From assembly GCA_950295325.1 (NCBI GenBank), contig OX485805.1, positions 8,680,501 to 8,744,500 on the forward strand: DNA of 64,000 nt, written 5' to 3'. The DNA is from Polytrichum commune. Its lineage: Eukaryota > Streptophyta > Polytrichopsida > Polytrichales > Polytrichaceae. A program made the position numbers and the translations under genes. Below, in pieces: positions 34,846 through 47,924 of this stretch; within the stretch, counting starts at the first letter, position 1, and every line of letters begins with the position of its first letter. Under the pieces are notes generated by a model. The model was not told the DNA's origin. It made no database searches and worked only from the letters and a program-made list of their open reading frames with translations.

Positions 34846-36361
34846 AGGGTTCCAATATTTGAGCTAGCACTTTGAGGGAGACATGGCTATCAAACGTGAG
34901 GGTTATTATGGTTAGCCCGGGGTTTCCAAAAGGTTGTGAGGCTCAAATTGGAACAAAGATCATGTGTAAAGGGAATTTGACCATACCATTGGTTCTAATG
35001 ACAATGGTGGGCATGATGGTGGATTTGGTAAGGAAATTGGTGGAGTCCTTTGAAAGGGCTCCCGCACACCTCAAAAAAGCATTTGGGGCCTAGAATACCG
35101 AATGCACCCAAAACCTTGGAGGGCATTAATGTTGGATTGAAATTCCAATTCGAAATGCTTGGAAGGTATTGATGTTGGAATGAATTTGGTGGAAATGAGG
35201 CGTGCGGGCCTCTTAAGGCGTATATGCGCGAATTTCACACCCAAATGAATTGTGCATCTTAGATAAACGAGTTTCCTAAGAAGTACATCGTTTTAGGTGG
35301 GGTTTCAAAAGCGGGTGGTGAATACCAAGTTCAAATTTCCAAAAGTTTATTGAGGTTGTGGCGGGGATCATCAAAATTGCAACGAGCATTAAGGCCGATG
35401 ACCCCAATAAGAAATTTGGTGGTGCCTTACAACAATGGACGTTGAGGGGAGATAGGTACCACACCAAATAATACTTATGCCGCGGACCGAATGTAAGACG
35501 ATGGCATTGTGGCCAAGGCTAGTAGCCTTAAGCCGAGGCCAAGTCTTTTGTACTTTGAGGCTCAAATGAATGGGACAAATGTCTCATGGGTTGATAAAGA
35601 GGCTACCATTCCTTCTTGAGCCCAAAACTCATAAGGGAGTTGGGGCTTGCCGATTGATAGAGCGGGCAAGCCCACCAAGGTGCGGTTTGGAAAGGGCGAA
35701 CCGCATGAAACAAAGGAGGCCGCGATGCATGTAACTTTTCAATGTGGGACATTGGATTTTTGTCAAAATTTCACACCATGTGAAATAGATGAAATGCATG
35801 TCATTGTGAAGGCTGCCTTCTTTGGAACTCACATGATAGATGTGAGGTGCAAGCCGGTGAGCTTGCGGCGCATTTGTGATGTCTTGATGGCAAAGAATTG
35901 CACTACAAATTGACAAGGACTCCTATGGTAGGAAGAACCAACTCAAATTTGGTCTTAATGGACCAAATGAATAAACGGAAAAACATAATAATAATGGTCG
36001 TGGTTCAATTGGAGCAACTCCAAGGAATGTGTGGGGAGGCTAGGAAAGATGGGCCTCCCCCAAACAACATTGGTGTGATGTTGGTGAAATACAAGGATGT
36101 ATTCACCAATGTGTTGCCCAAAAAAAAAATTACCGCCAAGAAGTGAAAAATAACTTTGCTCAACGAGAGATTGAGCTCTTGAGGTATGTGGTGATAAATG
36201 AAGTTGGTGGACGAACATGAAGAATGTCAAGGCAATCCAAAAGGAGAATTGGCCCTTGATTCAAAAGGGCTTAGGTCATTTGTTGGCCTAGCCAATTAGT
36301 ACCACAACTTCATTCGAGAGTTTTCTAAGGTTGCTAGGACCTTATTCAACTTATTGAGGAA
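34846..36361 (+). pseudogene. Gag/protease-like remnant and deleted RT of copy 2
   Basis: 34846-35600 has no frame longer than about 73 codons and no recognisable Gag. 35647-35913 encodes the pre-RT block (HVTFQCGTLDFCQNFTPCEIDEM). The RT start YKDVFTNVLPKK is at about 36090-36125, followed within about 110 bp by ECQGNPKGE and SFVGLANYYHNFIREFS, which belong after the RT thumb. About 200 residues, including the catalytic Asp pair, are therefore missing. Confidence 0.75.
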
Positions 36362-37277
36362 AATGGCTATCCCAAGAGTGGGATGAGCCTTGTCACCAAG
36401 CCTTTGGGGGGCTAAAAAACAAGTTCTCTTCGCCGCCCGTGCTTAAGTTCGCGGACTTTGACAAACCTTTTGAGGTGCATGCGAGGGCGAGTGACTTTAG
36501 CATTGGTGGATGTTGAGGCAAAATGGATGGCCATTGCATATAAGAGCATGAATCTCGATGGTTGTCCGACCTTGTCCAACTTATGTAAGAAATGGCTATC
36601 CCAAAAGTGGGATGAGCTTTGCCACCAAGTCTTTAAGGAGCTTAAGACCAAGTTTTCTTCGCCGCCCGTGCTCAAGTTTGCGAAATTTGACAAACCTTTT
36701 GAGGTGCATACGGGGGCGAGTAACTTTACCATTGGCGGATGTTGATCCAAGATGGATGCCCATTGCATATGGGAGCATTAAGCTTAAAGGTTGTCAAACC
36801 TTGTGCGACTTGTGAAAGAAATGGCTATCCCAAGAGTGGGATGAGCCTTGCCACCAAGTCTTTGAGAAGCTTAAGAGCAAGTTCTCTTCGCCGCCCGTGC
36901 TCAAGTTCGCGGAGTTTGACAAACCTTTTGAGGTGCATACGGGGGCGAGTGACTTTACCATTGGTGGATGTTGAGGCAAGATGGATGGCCATGGCATATG
37001 AGAGCATGAAGCTCGATGGTTGTCCCACCTTGTGCGACTTGTGGAAGAAATGGCTATCCCAAGAGTGGGATGATGTTTGTCACGAGTCTTTGGGGAGCTT
37101 AACACCAAGTTCTCTTCGCCGCCCGTGCTCAAGTTCGCGGAGCTTGACAAACCTTTCGAGGTGCATACCGGGGTGAGTGCCTTTGCCAATGGTGGATTAT
37201 GTGTAAGATGAATGGCCATTGCATATGGGAGCATAAAGCTCGATGGTTGTCAAAGAAGACAACCAACTCATGACAAA
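36362..37277 (+). repeat. Four tandem 229-bp RNase H-start units
   Basis: aatggctat recurs at 36362, 36591, 36820 and 37049. Each unit encodes PVLKFA.FDKPFEVH and ends in a WKKWLS-like join to the next. The period is not a multiple of three. The array is identical in layout to 2318-3233. Confidence 0.9.
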
Positions 37278-39056
37278 GAACTTCTTTGTCGTAGTGCATT
37301 GCTTGAAGATGTGGCGACACTATTTGGGGTCGCACAAAGCAAAGGTCTACATGGACAATGTGTCCTAAAAGAATTTTGACATTCAAGCGCAAGTAAGCGC
37401 CAAGTCATTGCGGTGGCATGATAGTTTGGCGCTTATGAAGGTGGATTTGATCCACAAACCGGACCGTAGAAATGTGGTGCCGGATGCGCGAAGTAGACCG
37501 GATGAGTTCCAAGCAATGAGAACCATCCAAACCTTGTGGCTAATGTGTGCCGGCGAAGGAAACTTGTGATGCAAGATACGGGAGGGGTAAATTTACTACC
37601 CCATAGCACAAATGTTTTTAGGTGAGCTTCGCAAGAGCAAGGTGCTCAAAGAGGTTAAGTTGGTGGACGGATTGTTCAAGTGTAAACAAAGTTGGGTGTA
37701 TGTGCCACAAGGCAAGTTGAGGCTATCGGTTTTGAAGGAAGAATGTGATAGCCCTATTGCCGGCCATAGAGGAGAAAGAAAAAGCCGCCATAGAATGGTG
37801 TCATGGGGGTACCATTGGCGGTGCATAAAGAAGGATATAACCCACTTTGTGAAGGCTTGGATGAAGTCCCAAGTGAACCGAGCCTCTTACCAAAAGCAAG
37901 GCGGTTTCTTGCAACCGTTGCCTATCCCGTCGGGGCCATGGCATAGTATGTGCATGGACTTGATCACAAGTTTGTCGGAGTCACATGGGTATGATGCCAT
38001 CTTGTTGATGGTAGAGCGGTTTGCCAAGTTGGCACACATGGTGCCGATTGTGGGAACCGCCACCGCGTTGGAGACCGCATAGCCTTTTCTCAAAGGATGG
38101 TTGAGGCACCACGGGTTGCCAAGAGTGATTGTGTGGGATCAAGATCCAAAGTTCACAAGTGCATTTTCAATGCAATTCTCTAAGGAGGTCGGATGAAACT
38201 AAGGTTTACCACGGCCTTGCATTCCCAAATGAATGGGAAAGCGGAGCATGTGAATGTAGTCTTGAAGCAATACTTGAGGAACTTGGTGGGGGCGGACCAA
38301 GGAGATTGGGCGGTCTATGTGGGTCGAGCGGAGTGTAATTGCAATGTAGCCACGCACTTGGCTACCAAGGGGTGGTCTTTCGTGGTGGCTTATGGAGTGG
38401 ATGCGCTCCAACCTATTAACCTAGCTCTCGAGGGGGCACATTCAACACTAGAGTTCAACCAAGATGGTGAGGACTTGGCCAAGGATGGTAAACAAGTCTT
38501 GGAGATGACCAAGTTGTTGGTGGAGAAAGCCCGAAGGTGCTACGGAGTGCAAATCAATGCCGGAAGACGCGAAGTGGAGTATGAGGTGGGCCAATAAGGT
38601 GTTGTTGAATGTGGACAACTTCACCTTGCCCAAAGGCCTTACTTCAAAAGTTCATGTCCAAAATTGGAGCTTCGTTTTCCATTGTGGAACAAGTGTTCAA
38701 GGACATGTATAAGTTGGAATTACCGCCGGAGATCAAAGTGCATCCGACATTTCATGTCTCATTACGAAAATCATTTTAGGACGACACCTTGTGGCACGAT
38801 CACAAGCAAGTGATTAGGCCACCTCCCGACCTTGTGGAGGTCATTTGGAACATGAGGTAGGAGGGCACCCTCAAGTGTAGGAAACCCAAGTGAAAATGAA
38901 AAAAATGTACAAAAGAGTACTTGGTGAAATGGTGAGGATACCATGAAAAAGAAACCGCTTGGGTGGCGGCAAGAGACATGGTAAACACCAATGAATTGGT
39001 GAAGCACTTTGAAGAAACTAAGGCTAAGGATTCCAATAAAATGAAGCGTAGGCATT
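37278..39056 (+). pseudogene. RNase H end, integrase and chromodomain-like remnant
   Basis: 37310-37560 reads as the RNase H end (HYLGSHKAKVYMDN, then HKPDRRNVVPDA). 37612-38082 is the integrase N-part (AGHRGERKS, MDLITSLSESHGYDAILLM). 38100-38597 holds VWDQDPKFTS and QMNGKAEHVN, then the C-part. At 38905-39040 a frame contains KEYLVKW, a TGA, then GYHEKETAWV, typical of the chromodomain of chromoviruses. Stops and frame breaks occur at 38082, near 38190 and within the chromodomain. Only a relic. Confidence 0.75.
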
Positions 39057-39870
39057 GATGAGGACATCAATCTCCTTTAGTGGGGGAGAGACGCTAGTAG
39101 CACACTTAGCTTCGAGGTTAATTATGCCACAACATGAACTTGTTCTTTGGCTTGAGGGAATAAAGTCCAAACTTTAGTGGTGCAAAGAGAAAAGTATGAG
39201 ATGAGGTCCTAGTCTTGTACTTGTGCTTGGTTAATGGAAGAGGGGGAATAGATATGCCAAACTAGGTTGGGTAAGCCGAGTAATTGGGGGCCATGGCTTG
39301 GAGGGGCCTTGGATAAAACCAAGAAACTTCTTTGTTATGGGCTTGTCCGGACAGGGGCAAGGTGATGGCGCGTGCTCATAAAAGTGCTACCCGCGAGCTA
39401 ACGAGAGTTGGCGCATGGGAGTCATGAACCCATGTCTCGAAAGAGCAAAGTGGGAACCGAGTCGGGCGGGACTTGGCATCACCCCCGTGCGATCGAGGCG
39501 TGGCTTAACAATGGAAAGCCATCTCGGAGTTGCAACCGAGACAACTTAGTGGAAGCGTTGAGGTCTCGCCTAGATGTGTCACGTTAGGCTAGTGGAGCCT
39601 AACGGGGGAGGCCCCAAAGGAGGGGCAACCCAAGTGAGTCCCAAAGTAGGTGGGTCTAGTATAGGTTAGGTCCTTGGAGGAGTTCCAAGGTCGCTAACGG
39701 AACACCTAGTAACGACACCTTTGGGACTATGCCAAATTTGAAGATGCATTGTGGGGGTCGCGCCCTAAGGTAAACACAATGCCGCACCATAGAGGATGGC
39801 AACTTGAGAATTGGTGTGCCGACTACGAGTATAGTCGATGAGGGCATCGACTCCGTTTGGTGGGGGTGAG
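39057..39870 (+). other. 3' untranslated region with duplicated polypurine tract
   Basis: The tract before the 3' LTR (39850-39870, tttggtgggggtgag) is preceded by gatgagggcatcgactcc. A close copy, gatgaggacatcaatctcc then tttagtgggggagag, lies at 39057-39091. No reading frame is seen between them. Confidence 0.7.
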
Positions 39871-40850
39871 TGTCGCGCACCTCTCCATGAGGAGTGCCCG
39901 AAACACCATGGGCACAAGGGGGACCCCGGAGTGACACCCGGGACTTGTGGCGCCATTGGTGAGAGGGCCCAAGTGATCCTAGTGTGGGTGAGGGCCCCGG
40001 GCGTTGGGAACGCCTCCCACCCACGGAGACTAGGAGGCACAAGGGTAAGGCCATGAGCTATGCGTAGCTCATGGCGTGGTGATTCTAGAATGCTCAAGAT
40101 CACCTCAATCGGAGGTGTGAGCTAGGAGTTATGGCCATTTGAGTGGGGTGCTGTCCCGGGACAGCGCCCTGGTACAGCAGTGCCTGGGAGTGATTCCCGG
40201 GACTGCCAAGGTTCAAACAGGCATAACTTCCTCAAGCCTTGTCCGAATGGGGCAAGCGAGGAGTCCATCGGCATCTACGTGAAGCGTTCATGAGGATGGA
40301 GTGGTTGGTTGTTATGATCAGACATCATACAAGGAAGTTATGATGGTCTGAAGCTGCTGGGGGGGTTCTAGGCCCAGCAGCTAAGGGAAAATGTCCACTT
40401 GGCCCCAACTCTTGGTAGAGAGACAAGAGGTTGGTTGGCGGTGGGATAGGGGCTCCGTGTAGAGTCCTAGAGGCTTATATGGGTGAGGTGGTGTGGCCTC
40501 ACCCACCCGAGGCCGAACGGCAAGGCCTCCATGGGCTTTGGCCTAATGTGAGGCCATAGTTGCCTAGTATGCTTCGGGTTGTTGTAGTGTTGCTCCGGCA
40601 ACGCGATGATCAACATAGGATTGGACTTCCATGGATGGAAGTCCACATTGGGGAAATGGGTTACCGATTAAGGGGTGAGTCCCGAAAGTAAAGTAGGAGG
40701 GTTGGTTCCCTCTTATGAATTATTGGTCCGGGGTAAGAGGAGCTATCCATTAGCATGGCGGAATGCGAAGGGTTAGCGCTCGTAACCTTTGCTAGAATTG
40801 AAAATTGGCAAGATGGTCAAGGGGGGGGGGGGCTAGCAAGGGTTGCGACA
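39871..40850 (+). repeat. 3' LTR of copy 2
   Basis: 980 bp, nearly identical to the 5' LTR. Visible differences include gtccgaa/gcccgaa, gttcatgagg/gtagatgagg, cctaatg/cctattg, gcaacgc/gcaatgc and a longer G run near 40821. Followed by GCAGT. Confidence 0.93.
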
Positions 40851-42302
40851 GCAGTGGTTGCCCCGTGGAGAGGTCTGAGGTGAGGTCAAAAAGGTTTATT
40901 TTGTGGTTATATGAATTATGTAGTCATCATATGAAGTGAGGGGTGCTTGTTTGTGAGGTCTCACGTAAGGCCTAAAGGACATTGTCGGATCCGACAAAGC
41001 ATCGAAGACCAAGTTGAGAACCTCTAAATACTTAGAAATTTGGATATATGAAATAGTGGGTTGACTTAAATGTGGCCTTAGTTAGGTCTTGAATGAGGTC
41101 TGAGATGTTGAATTTTGTGGCACACTGAGTAAGGGGCTGACTTTGATGTGGCTTAGTTAGGTCTTTAATGAGGCTCAAAGTGTTGATTTTGTGGCTAACT
41201 GAGCAAGGGGGCTGACTGAAATGAGGTATTAGTTAGTACTTAGGGATTCAAATTTCTGGCCATGTGGTTGAGGGGTGCTTGTTTGGGAGGTCACAGGTTA
41301 GGCCTAGAGGGCATTGTCGGATCCGACAAAGCATCCAAGACCAGCCTGAGAACCTCACAATACTTGGAATGTGGGTAACTGAGTAGGGGCTGACTTTGAT
41401 GTGGCCTTAGTTAGGTTTTGAATGAGGCTGAAATTGTTGATTTTGTGGCTAAATGAGGAGGTTATTCACTGAGATGTGGCCTTAGTTAGGTCTTGAAGGA
41501 GGCTCAAATTGTTGATTTTGTGGCTAAATGAGTAAGTTATTCACTGAGATATGGCCTTAGTTAGGTCTTGAATGAGGTCTGAGATGTTGAATTTTGTGGC
41601 TCATTGAGTAAGGGGCTGACTTTGATGTGGCTTAGTTAGGTCTTTAATGAGGCTCAAAGTGTTGATTTTGTGGCTAACTGAGGAAGGGGGCTGACTGAAA
41701 TGAGGCATTAGTTAGTACTTAGGGATTCAAATTTCTGGCCATGTGGTTGAGGGGTGTTTGTTTGGGAGGTCACAGGTTAGGCCTAGAGGGCATTGTCGGA
41801 TCCGACAAAGCATCCAAGTCCAAGTTGAGAACCTCTAAATAATTAGAAATTTGGCTATATGAAATAGTGGGTTGACTTAAATGTGGCCTTAGTTAGATAT
41901 TGAATGAGGTGTGAGATGTTGATTTTGTGGATAACTGAGTAAGGGGCTGACTTAGATGTGGCTTAGTTACGTCTTTAATGAGGATCAAAGTGTTCATTTT
42001 CATGCTAACTGAGTAAGGGGCAAGACTGAAATGTGGTCTTAGTTAGTACTTAGGGATTCAAATTTCTGGTCATATGGTTGAGGGGTGCATGTGTGGGAGG
42101 CCACAGGTTAGGCCTAGAGGGCATTGTCGGATCCGACAAAGCATCCAAGACCAGCCTGAGAACCTCACAATACTTGGAATGTGGGTAACTGAGTAGGGGT
42201 TGACTTTGATGTGGCCTTAGTTAGGTTTTGAATGAGGCTGAAATTGTTGATTTTGTGGCTAAATGAGGACGTTATTCACTGAGATATGGCCTTAGTTAGG
42301 TC

Positions 42303-44314
42303 TGTCGAGGTCACCTTCAAACCCTCGGCAACTTAGACGGTGTAACCCGCTGCTGACCGGTTTACATGGAAGTTACTCCTACCAAAATTAGATCCTCTTG
42401 TATTTCAATACTTGTGAAGGTGTCCGTACTCTCTTTGTTAACTCAATCTTGTAACCTATAATTTTAATGCTCCTTGTATCCTCATGAAGTCATTGACCTA
42501 AGATTGTAAGTTCATGTTCCCCGACATCTAATCTTAAGGTGTTCCTAAGAACCTAGTTCCTAATCACCTATTATATCTTGCATCTTTCATGGCTTGAAGG
42601 ATTCGCAAGATATTCTTATCCCAAATCCGGAATGTGGTATTAAAGTCTCTTTCTAAATCTCTAAGGAGAAAGTAGCCTAAGCTTTCAAGCTTATGTTCCC
42701 CGAAATCTTAATGTCAAGGTTAAGTGTTTTAGAAGAAACTCTTACTCTTACATACAATATCTTTCATGGTTTGAATGATCATAAAATATTCTTAGTCCAT
42801 TTCAATATTCTAAAAATATGTATTCATGATAGAGTTATAAGTCTTTGAAAGTCAAACATACTCCCTCACTAAAGTACATTTATAAGATTTCATTCTTCTA
42901 CTCAATTCCTAGAGTTCGCATAATTTACATGAATGCTTTCATCAAATGTTTGTTCCACTTTCTATTCCAACTTTATTCCTAAATCTTTCGTCATGATTTA
43001 GGTTCCTCCTTAAAACAATGATGTAAGGGTAAATGAGTTGAAATCCTAATCTTGCTCGAGTTGATAGGTTGATGTGATTCAAATTGCCGGCCGCATTCCT
43101 CTCCTTGTAATGATTCCGAATTTGATATTTCCCGCGTCTCGTCCAATGGTACTAACTCCAAAACTTAGCTTATTCCATCACTAATTTTCCTCAAATAACT
43201 CTAAGTGCTAATTACGGCCTTGTGTCGTAGTTTCTTCAAGTATTTCTAAGATTTCTCAAACGGTCTTCCGTGTAAGTTAACTACTTTCCAAGTACAATCA
43301 ATATTTCCAAAGTTCCTTCGGCTCCCAAGTTTTCCAACATTCTAAATTTCTATGGATCCTTGATCCTCTTGTGTTTGGAGCAACCCTAGGATATTTCCAA
43401 TCCTCTAATGTTCTAGCTAAACTCAAGGATAATATTCCAATCCTTAAGTCTTCAAACTTATCAACTAACTCCGCTAAGTCTTCAAGTTCGCCAATTAAAC
43501 TCTTAGGTCTTCAATTCCGCCAACTAAGTTCTTAAGTCTTCAAGCTTGCGATGATGCCTTGACGCTCACGTGAGATATGTCCTAATGATTATGAGGTGCT
43601 ATAGGGTCTTTTAGTGCCCCTTTAAATAGGGTGTGAAATCTATTAACTTCCTATTAGGCGGTTAGGCCTTAGTCCCTTATTACCATATGTGCTGATTCGG
43701 CTATTTCTAGTCCTGTATCTACCAATAGTCTAATTTTAGGTTCAGACAGTATATTAACAGTAACTGCACGTGCCAAATTTAGATGTGCGGATGGAATACA
43801 TTTTGGGGTATGTCTTGTGCATGTACATGTGCCATTTAGGAGTTGGTTACAACTTCCCCTAATTCTCATTCATCTATACTCCAACTCTATCCCTCTATGT
43901 CTCCATCCCCTCTAACTTTTTAGCTAATCTACTAAGTAGCTCTCTAACCTGGTAGTGGGAGAGTTTTACTAAAAGGTTCACTTAATGGGTAACCCTAAAT
44001 CTATTGCTTGCCCCCGATAACATGCTAGGTGGGGCCCATAAAACGTGGTGTCCCGGCCCCCCCCCTTCAAACTCACAGCCCTCCAGTCCTCCGCCGCGGG
44101 CTCGCAACTCCTTTTCCGTTGGGCTCCTAGCCCCTTTTGCCACGTGGTCTGTCTGTCTCTCTCTCTCTCTCCCCTGGCCGGCTCTCAGTCATTTCTCGAG
44201 TCTTCCGCTCCTGCTCCGAACGGCTCCTCACCCACCGTTGTCTTGAGTTCGCACAACCAAACTCCTTTCTGGCTGAGTGTTTTCCTGTCAATCTGGAGCC
44301 TGGAGGGGTCTACA
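42303..44314 (+). repeat. Solo LTR, 2.0-kb family
   Basis: A 2012-bp insertion begins TGTCGAGGTC and ends GGGGTCTACA. It is flanked by AGGTC (42298-42302 and 44315-44319), and removing it restores the satellite text ttaggtcttgaatgagg. cctttaaataggg near 43618 is a possible TATA element. A pyrimidine-rich stretch (tctgtctgtctctctctctc) is near 44148. Orientation is assumed from the TATA element. No internal coding region. Confidence 0.82.
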
Positions 44315-47300
44315 AGGTCTTGAATGAGGTCTGAGATGTTGAATTTGTGGCTCACTGAGTAAGGGGCTGACTTTGATGTGGCTTAGTTAGGTCTTTAATG
44401 AGGCTCAAAGTGTTGATTTTGTGGCTAACTGAGGAAGGGGGCTGACTGAAATGAGGCATTAGTTAGTACTTAGGGGTTCAAATTTCTGGCCATGTGGTTG
44501 AGGGGTGTTTGTTTGGGAGGTCACAGGTTAGGCCTAGAGGGCATTGTCGGATCCGACAAAGCATCCAAGACGAGCCTGAGAACCTCACAATACTTGGAAT
44601 GTGCGTAACTGAATAGGGGCTGACTTTGATGTGGCCTTAGTTAGGTTTTGAATGAGGCTGAAATTGTTGATTTTGTGGCTTTATGAGGAGGTTATTCACT
44701 GAGATGTGGCCTTAGTTAGGTTTTGAATGAGGTTGAAATTGTTGATTTTGTGGCTAAATGAGGAGGTTATTCACTGAGATGTGGCCTTAGTTAGGTCTTG
44801 AATGAGGCTCAAATTGTTGCTTTTGTGGCTAAATGAGTAAGTTATTCACTGAGATATGGCCTTAGTAAAGTCTTGAATGAGGTCTGAGATGTTGAATTTT
44901 GTGGCTCACTGAGTAAGGGGCTGACTTTGATGTGGCTTAGTTAGGTCTTTAATGAGGCTCAAAGTGTTGGTTTCGTGGTTAACTGAGGCAGGGGGCTGAT
45001 TGAAATGAGGCATTAGTTAGTACTTAGGGATTCAAATTTCTGGCCATATGGTTGAGGGGTGCATGTTTGGGAGGTCACAGGTTAGGCCTAGAGGGCATTG
45101 TCGGATCCGACAAAGCATCCAAGACCTAGTTGAGAACCTCTAAATACTTAGAAATTTGGCTACATGAAATAGTGGGTTGACTTAAATGTGGCCTTAGTTA
45201 GTTATTGAATGAAGTGTGAGATGTTGATTTTGTGGATAACTGAGTAAGGGGCTGACTTAGATGTGGCTTAGTTACGTCTTTAATGATGCTCAAAGTGTTC
45301 ATTTTCATGCTAACTGAGTAAGGGGCAAGACTGAAATGTGGCCTTTGTAAGTACTTAGGGATTCAAATTTCTGGCCATAGGGTTGAGGGGTGCATGTTTG
45401 TGAGGTCTCAGGTAAGGCCTATAGGGCATTGTCGGATCCGACAAAGCATCCAAAACCAAATTGAGAACCTCTAAAAAGTTAGAGATTTGGCTATATGAAC
45501 TAGGGGGTTGACTTAAATGTAGCCCTAGTGTGGCCATTAATGAGGTCTGAATGTTGATTTTGTGGCTAATTGAGTAAGGGGGCTGACTTTAATGTGGCCT
45601 TAGTTTGGTCTTTATAATCCAAATTTCTGGCCATATGGTTGAGGGGCGCATGTTTGTGAGGTCTCAGGTAAGGCCTATAGGGCATTGTCGGATCCGACAA
45701 AGCATCCAAGACCAAGTTGAGAACCTCTAAAAACTTGGAAATTTGGCTATATGAACTAGGGGGTTGACTTAAATGTAGCCTTAGTGTGTCAATTACTTAG
45801 GTCTGAAATGTTGATTTTGTGGCTAATTGAGTAAGGGGCTGACTTTAATGTGGCCTTAGTTAGGTCTTTATAATCCAAATCTCTGGCCATATAGTTGATG
45901 GGTGAATGTTTGTGAGGTCTCAGGTTACGCCTAATGGGCATTGTCGGATCCGACAAAGCATCCAAGACCAAGTTGAGAACCTCTAATGTAGCTTTAGTAT
46001 GGCCATTAATGAGGTCTGAAATTGTTGAATTTTTGGCTAACTGAGGAAGGGGCTGACGTTAATGTGGCCTTGGTTAGTTCGTAGGGATTCAAATTTCTGG
46101 CCAAATGGTTGAGGGGTGGTTGTTTGTGAGGTCTCAGGTTAGGCCTTAAGGGCATTGTCAGATCCGACAAAGCATCCCAGACGAAGCTGAGAACCTCTAA
46201 AAACTTGGAAAGTTGGCTTAGTATGGCCTTGAATGAGGTCTGAAAAATTCATTTTGTGGCTAACTCCATAAGTGAATTGACTTTAATGTGGCCTTAGTTA
46301 GGTCTTTATAATCCAAATTTCTGGCCATATGGTTGAGGGGTGCATGTTTGGGAGGTCTCAGGTAAGGCCTATAGGGCATTGTCGGATCCGACAAAGCATC
46401 CGATAACAACCTCATAACCTCTAATGTAGCCTTAATGTGGCCATTAATGAGGTCTGAAATGTTGATTTTGTGGGTAACTGTGTAAGGGACTGACTTTAAT
46501 ATGGCCTTAGTTAGTTCTTAGAGATACAAATTTTTGGCCATATGGTTGAGGGTGCTTGTTTGTGAGGTCTCAGGTAAGGCCTGTAGGGCATTGTCGGATC
46601 CGACAAAGGATCCGATAACAACCTCAGAACCTCTAATGTAGCCTTAATGTGGCCATTAATGAGGTCTGAAATGTTGATTTTGTGGGTAATTGTGTAAGGG
46701 ACTGACTTTAATATGGCCTTAGTTAGTTCTTAGAGATACAAATTTCTGGCCATATGGTTGAGGGTGCATGTTTGTGAGGTCTCAGGTAAGGCATAAAGGG
46801 CATTGTCGGATCCGACAAAGCATCCAAAACCAAATTGAGAACCTCTAAAAAGTTAGAGATTTGGCTATATGAACTAGGGGGTTGACTTAAATGTAGCCTT
46901 AATGTGGCCATTAATGAGGTCTGAATGTTGATTTTGTGGCTAACTGAGTAAGGGATGAGTTTAATGTGGCCTTAGTTAGGTCTTTATAATCCAAATTTCT
47001 GGCCATATAGTTGAGGGGTGCATGTTTGTGAGGTCTCAGGTAAGGCATAAAGGGCATTGTCAGATCCGACAAGGCATAAGGGACCAAGTTGAGAACCTCT
47101 AAAAAGTTATAAAATGGCTATATGAACTAGTCGGTTCACTTTAATGTTGCCTTAGTGTGGTCTTTATAATCCAAATTTCTGGCCATATAGTTGAGGGGTG
47201 CATGTTTGTGAGGTCTCAGGTTACGCCTAATGGGCATTGTCGGATCCGACAATGCCTCTAAGACCAAGTTGAGAACCTCTAATGTAGCTTTAGTATGGCC

Positions 47301-47924
47301 ATTAATGAGGTCTGAAATTGTTGAATTTTTGGCTCACTGAGCATGGGGCTGACTTTAATGTGGCCTTGGTTAGTTCGTAGGGATTCAAATTTCTGGCCAA
47401 ATGGTTGAGGGGTGGTTGTTTGTGAGGTCTCAGGTTAGGCCTTAAGGGCATTGTCGGATCCGACAAAGCATCCAAGACCAAGTTGAGAACCTCTAATGTA
47501 GCTTTAGTATGGCCATTAATGAGGTCTGAAATTGTTGAATTTTTGGCTAACTGAGGAAGGGGCTGACATTAATGTGGCCTTGGTTAGTTCGTAGGGATTC
47601 AAATTTCTGGCCAAATGGTTGAGGGGTGGTTGTTTGTGAGGTCTCAGGTTAGGCCTTAAGGGCATTGTCGGATCCGACAAAGCATCCCAGACGAAGTTGA
47701 GAACCTCTAAAAACTTGGAAAGTTGGCTTAGTGTGGCCTTGAATGAGGTCTGAAAAATTCATTTTGTGGCTAACTCCATAAGTGAATTGACTTTAATGTG
47801 GCCTTAGTTAGGTCTTTATAATCCAAATTTCTGGCCATATGGTTGAGGGGTGCATGTTTGTGAGGTCTCAGGTAAGGCCTATAGGGCATTGTCGGATCCG
47901 ACAAAGCATCCAAGACCAAGTTGA

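Larger units (their letters stand above)
33857..40850 (+). mobile_element. Full-length RT-less Ty3-type LTR retrotransposon (copy 2)
   Basis: LTRs at 33857-34831 and 39871-40850 are flanked by GCAGT (33852-33856 and 40851-40855). By eye the LTRs differ at only about five bases plus a G-run (7 G versus 12 G), so insertion is recent. A canonical primer-binding site follows the 5' LTR and a polypurine tract precedes the 3' LTR. The 5.04-kb interior holds protease-like, RNase H, integrase and chromodomain-like remnants, with the RT palm deleted and many stops. It is therefore non-autonomous, mobilised by proteins made elsewhere. Copy 1 shares the same deletion and the same fourfold 229-bp repeat. 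Confidence 0.93.

Noticed and set aside
43669-44334. Coding frames inside the 2.0-kb insertion in the satellite
   Set aside because: The segment has TG...CA ends and a 5-bp duplication of a solo LTR. Its frames are short, low-complexity (CT-rich) and match nothing I know.
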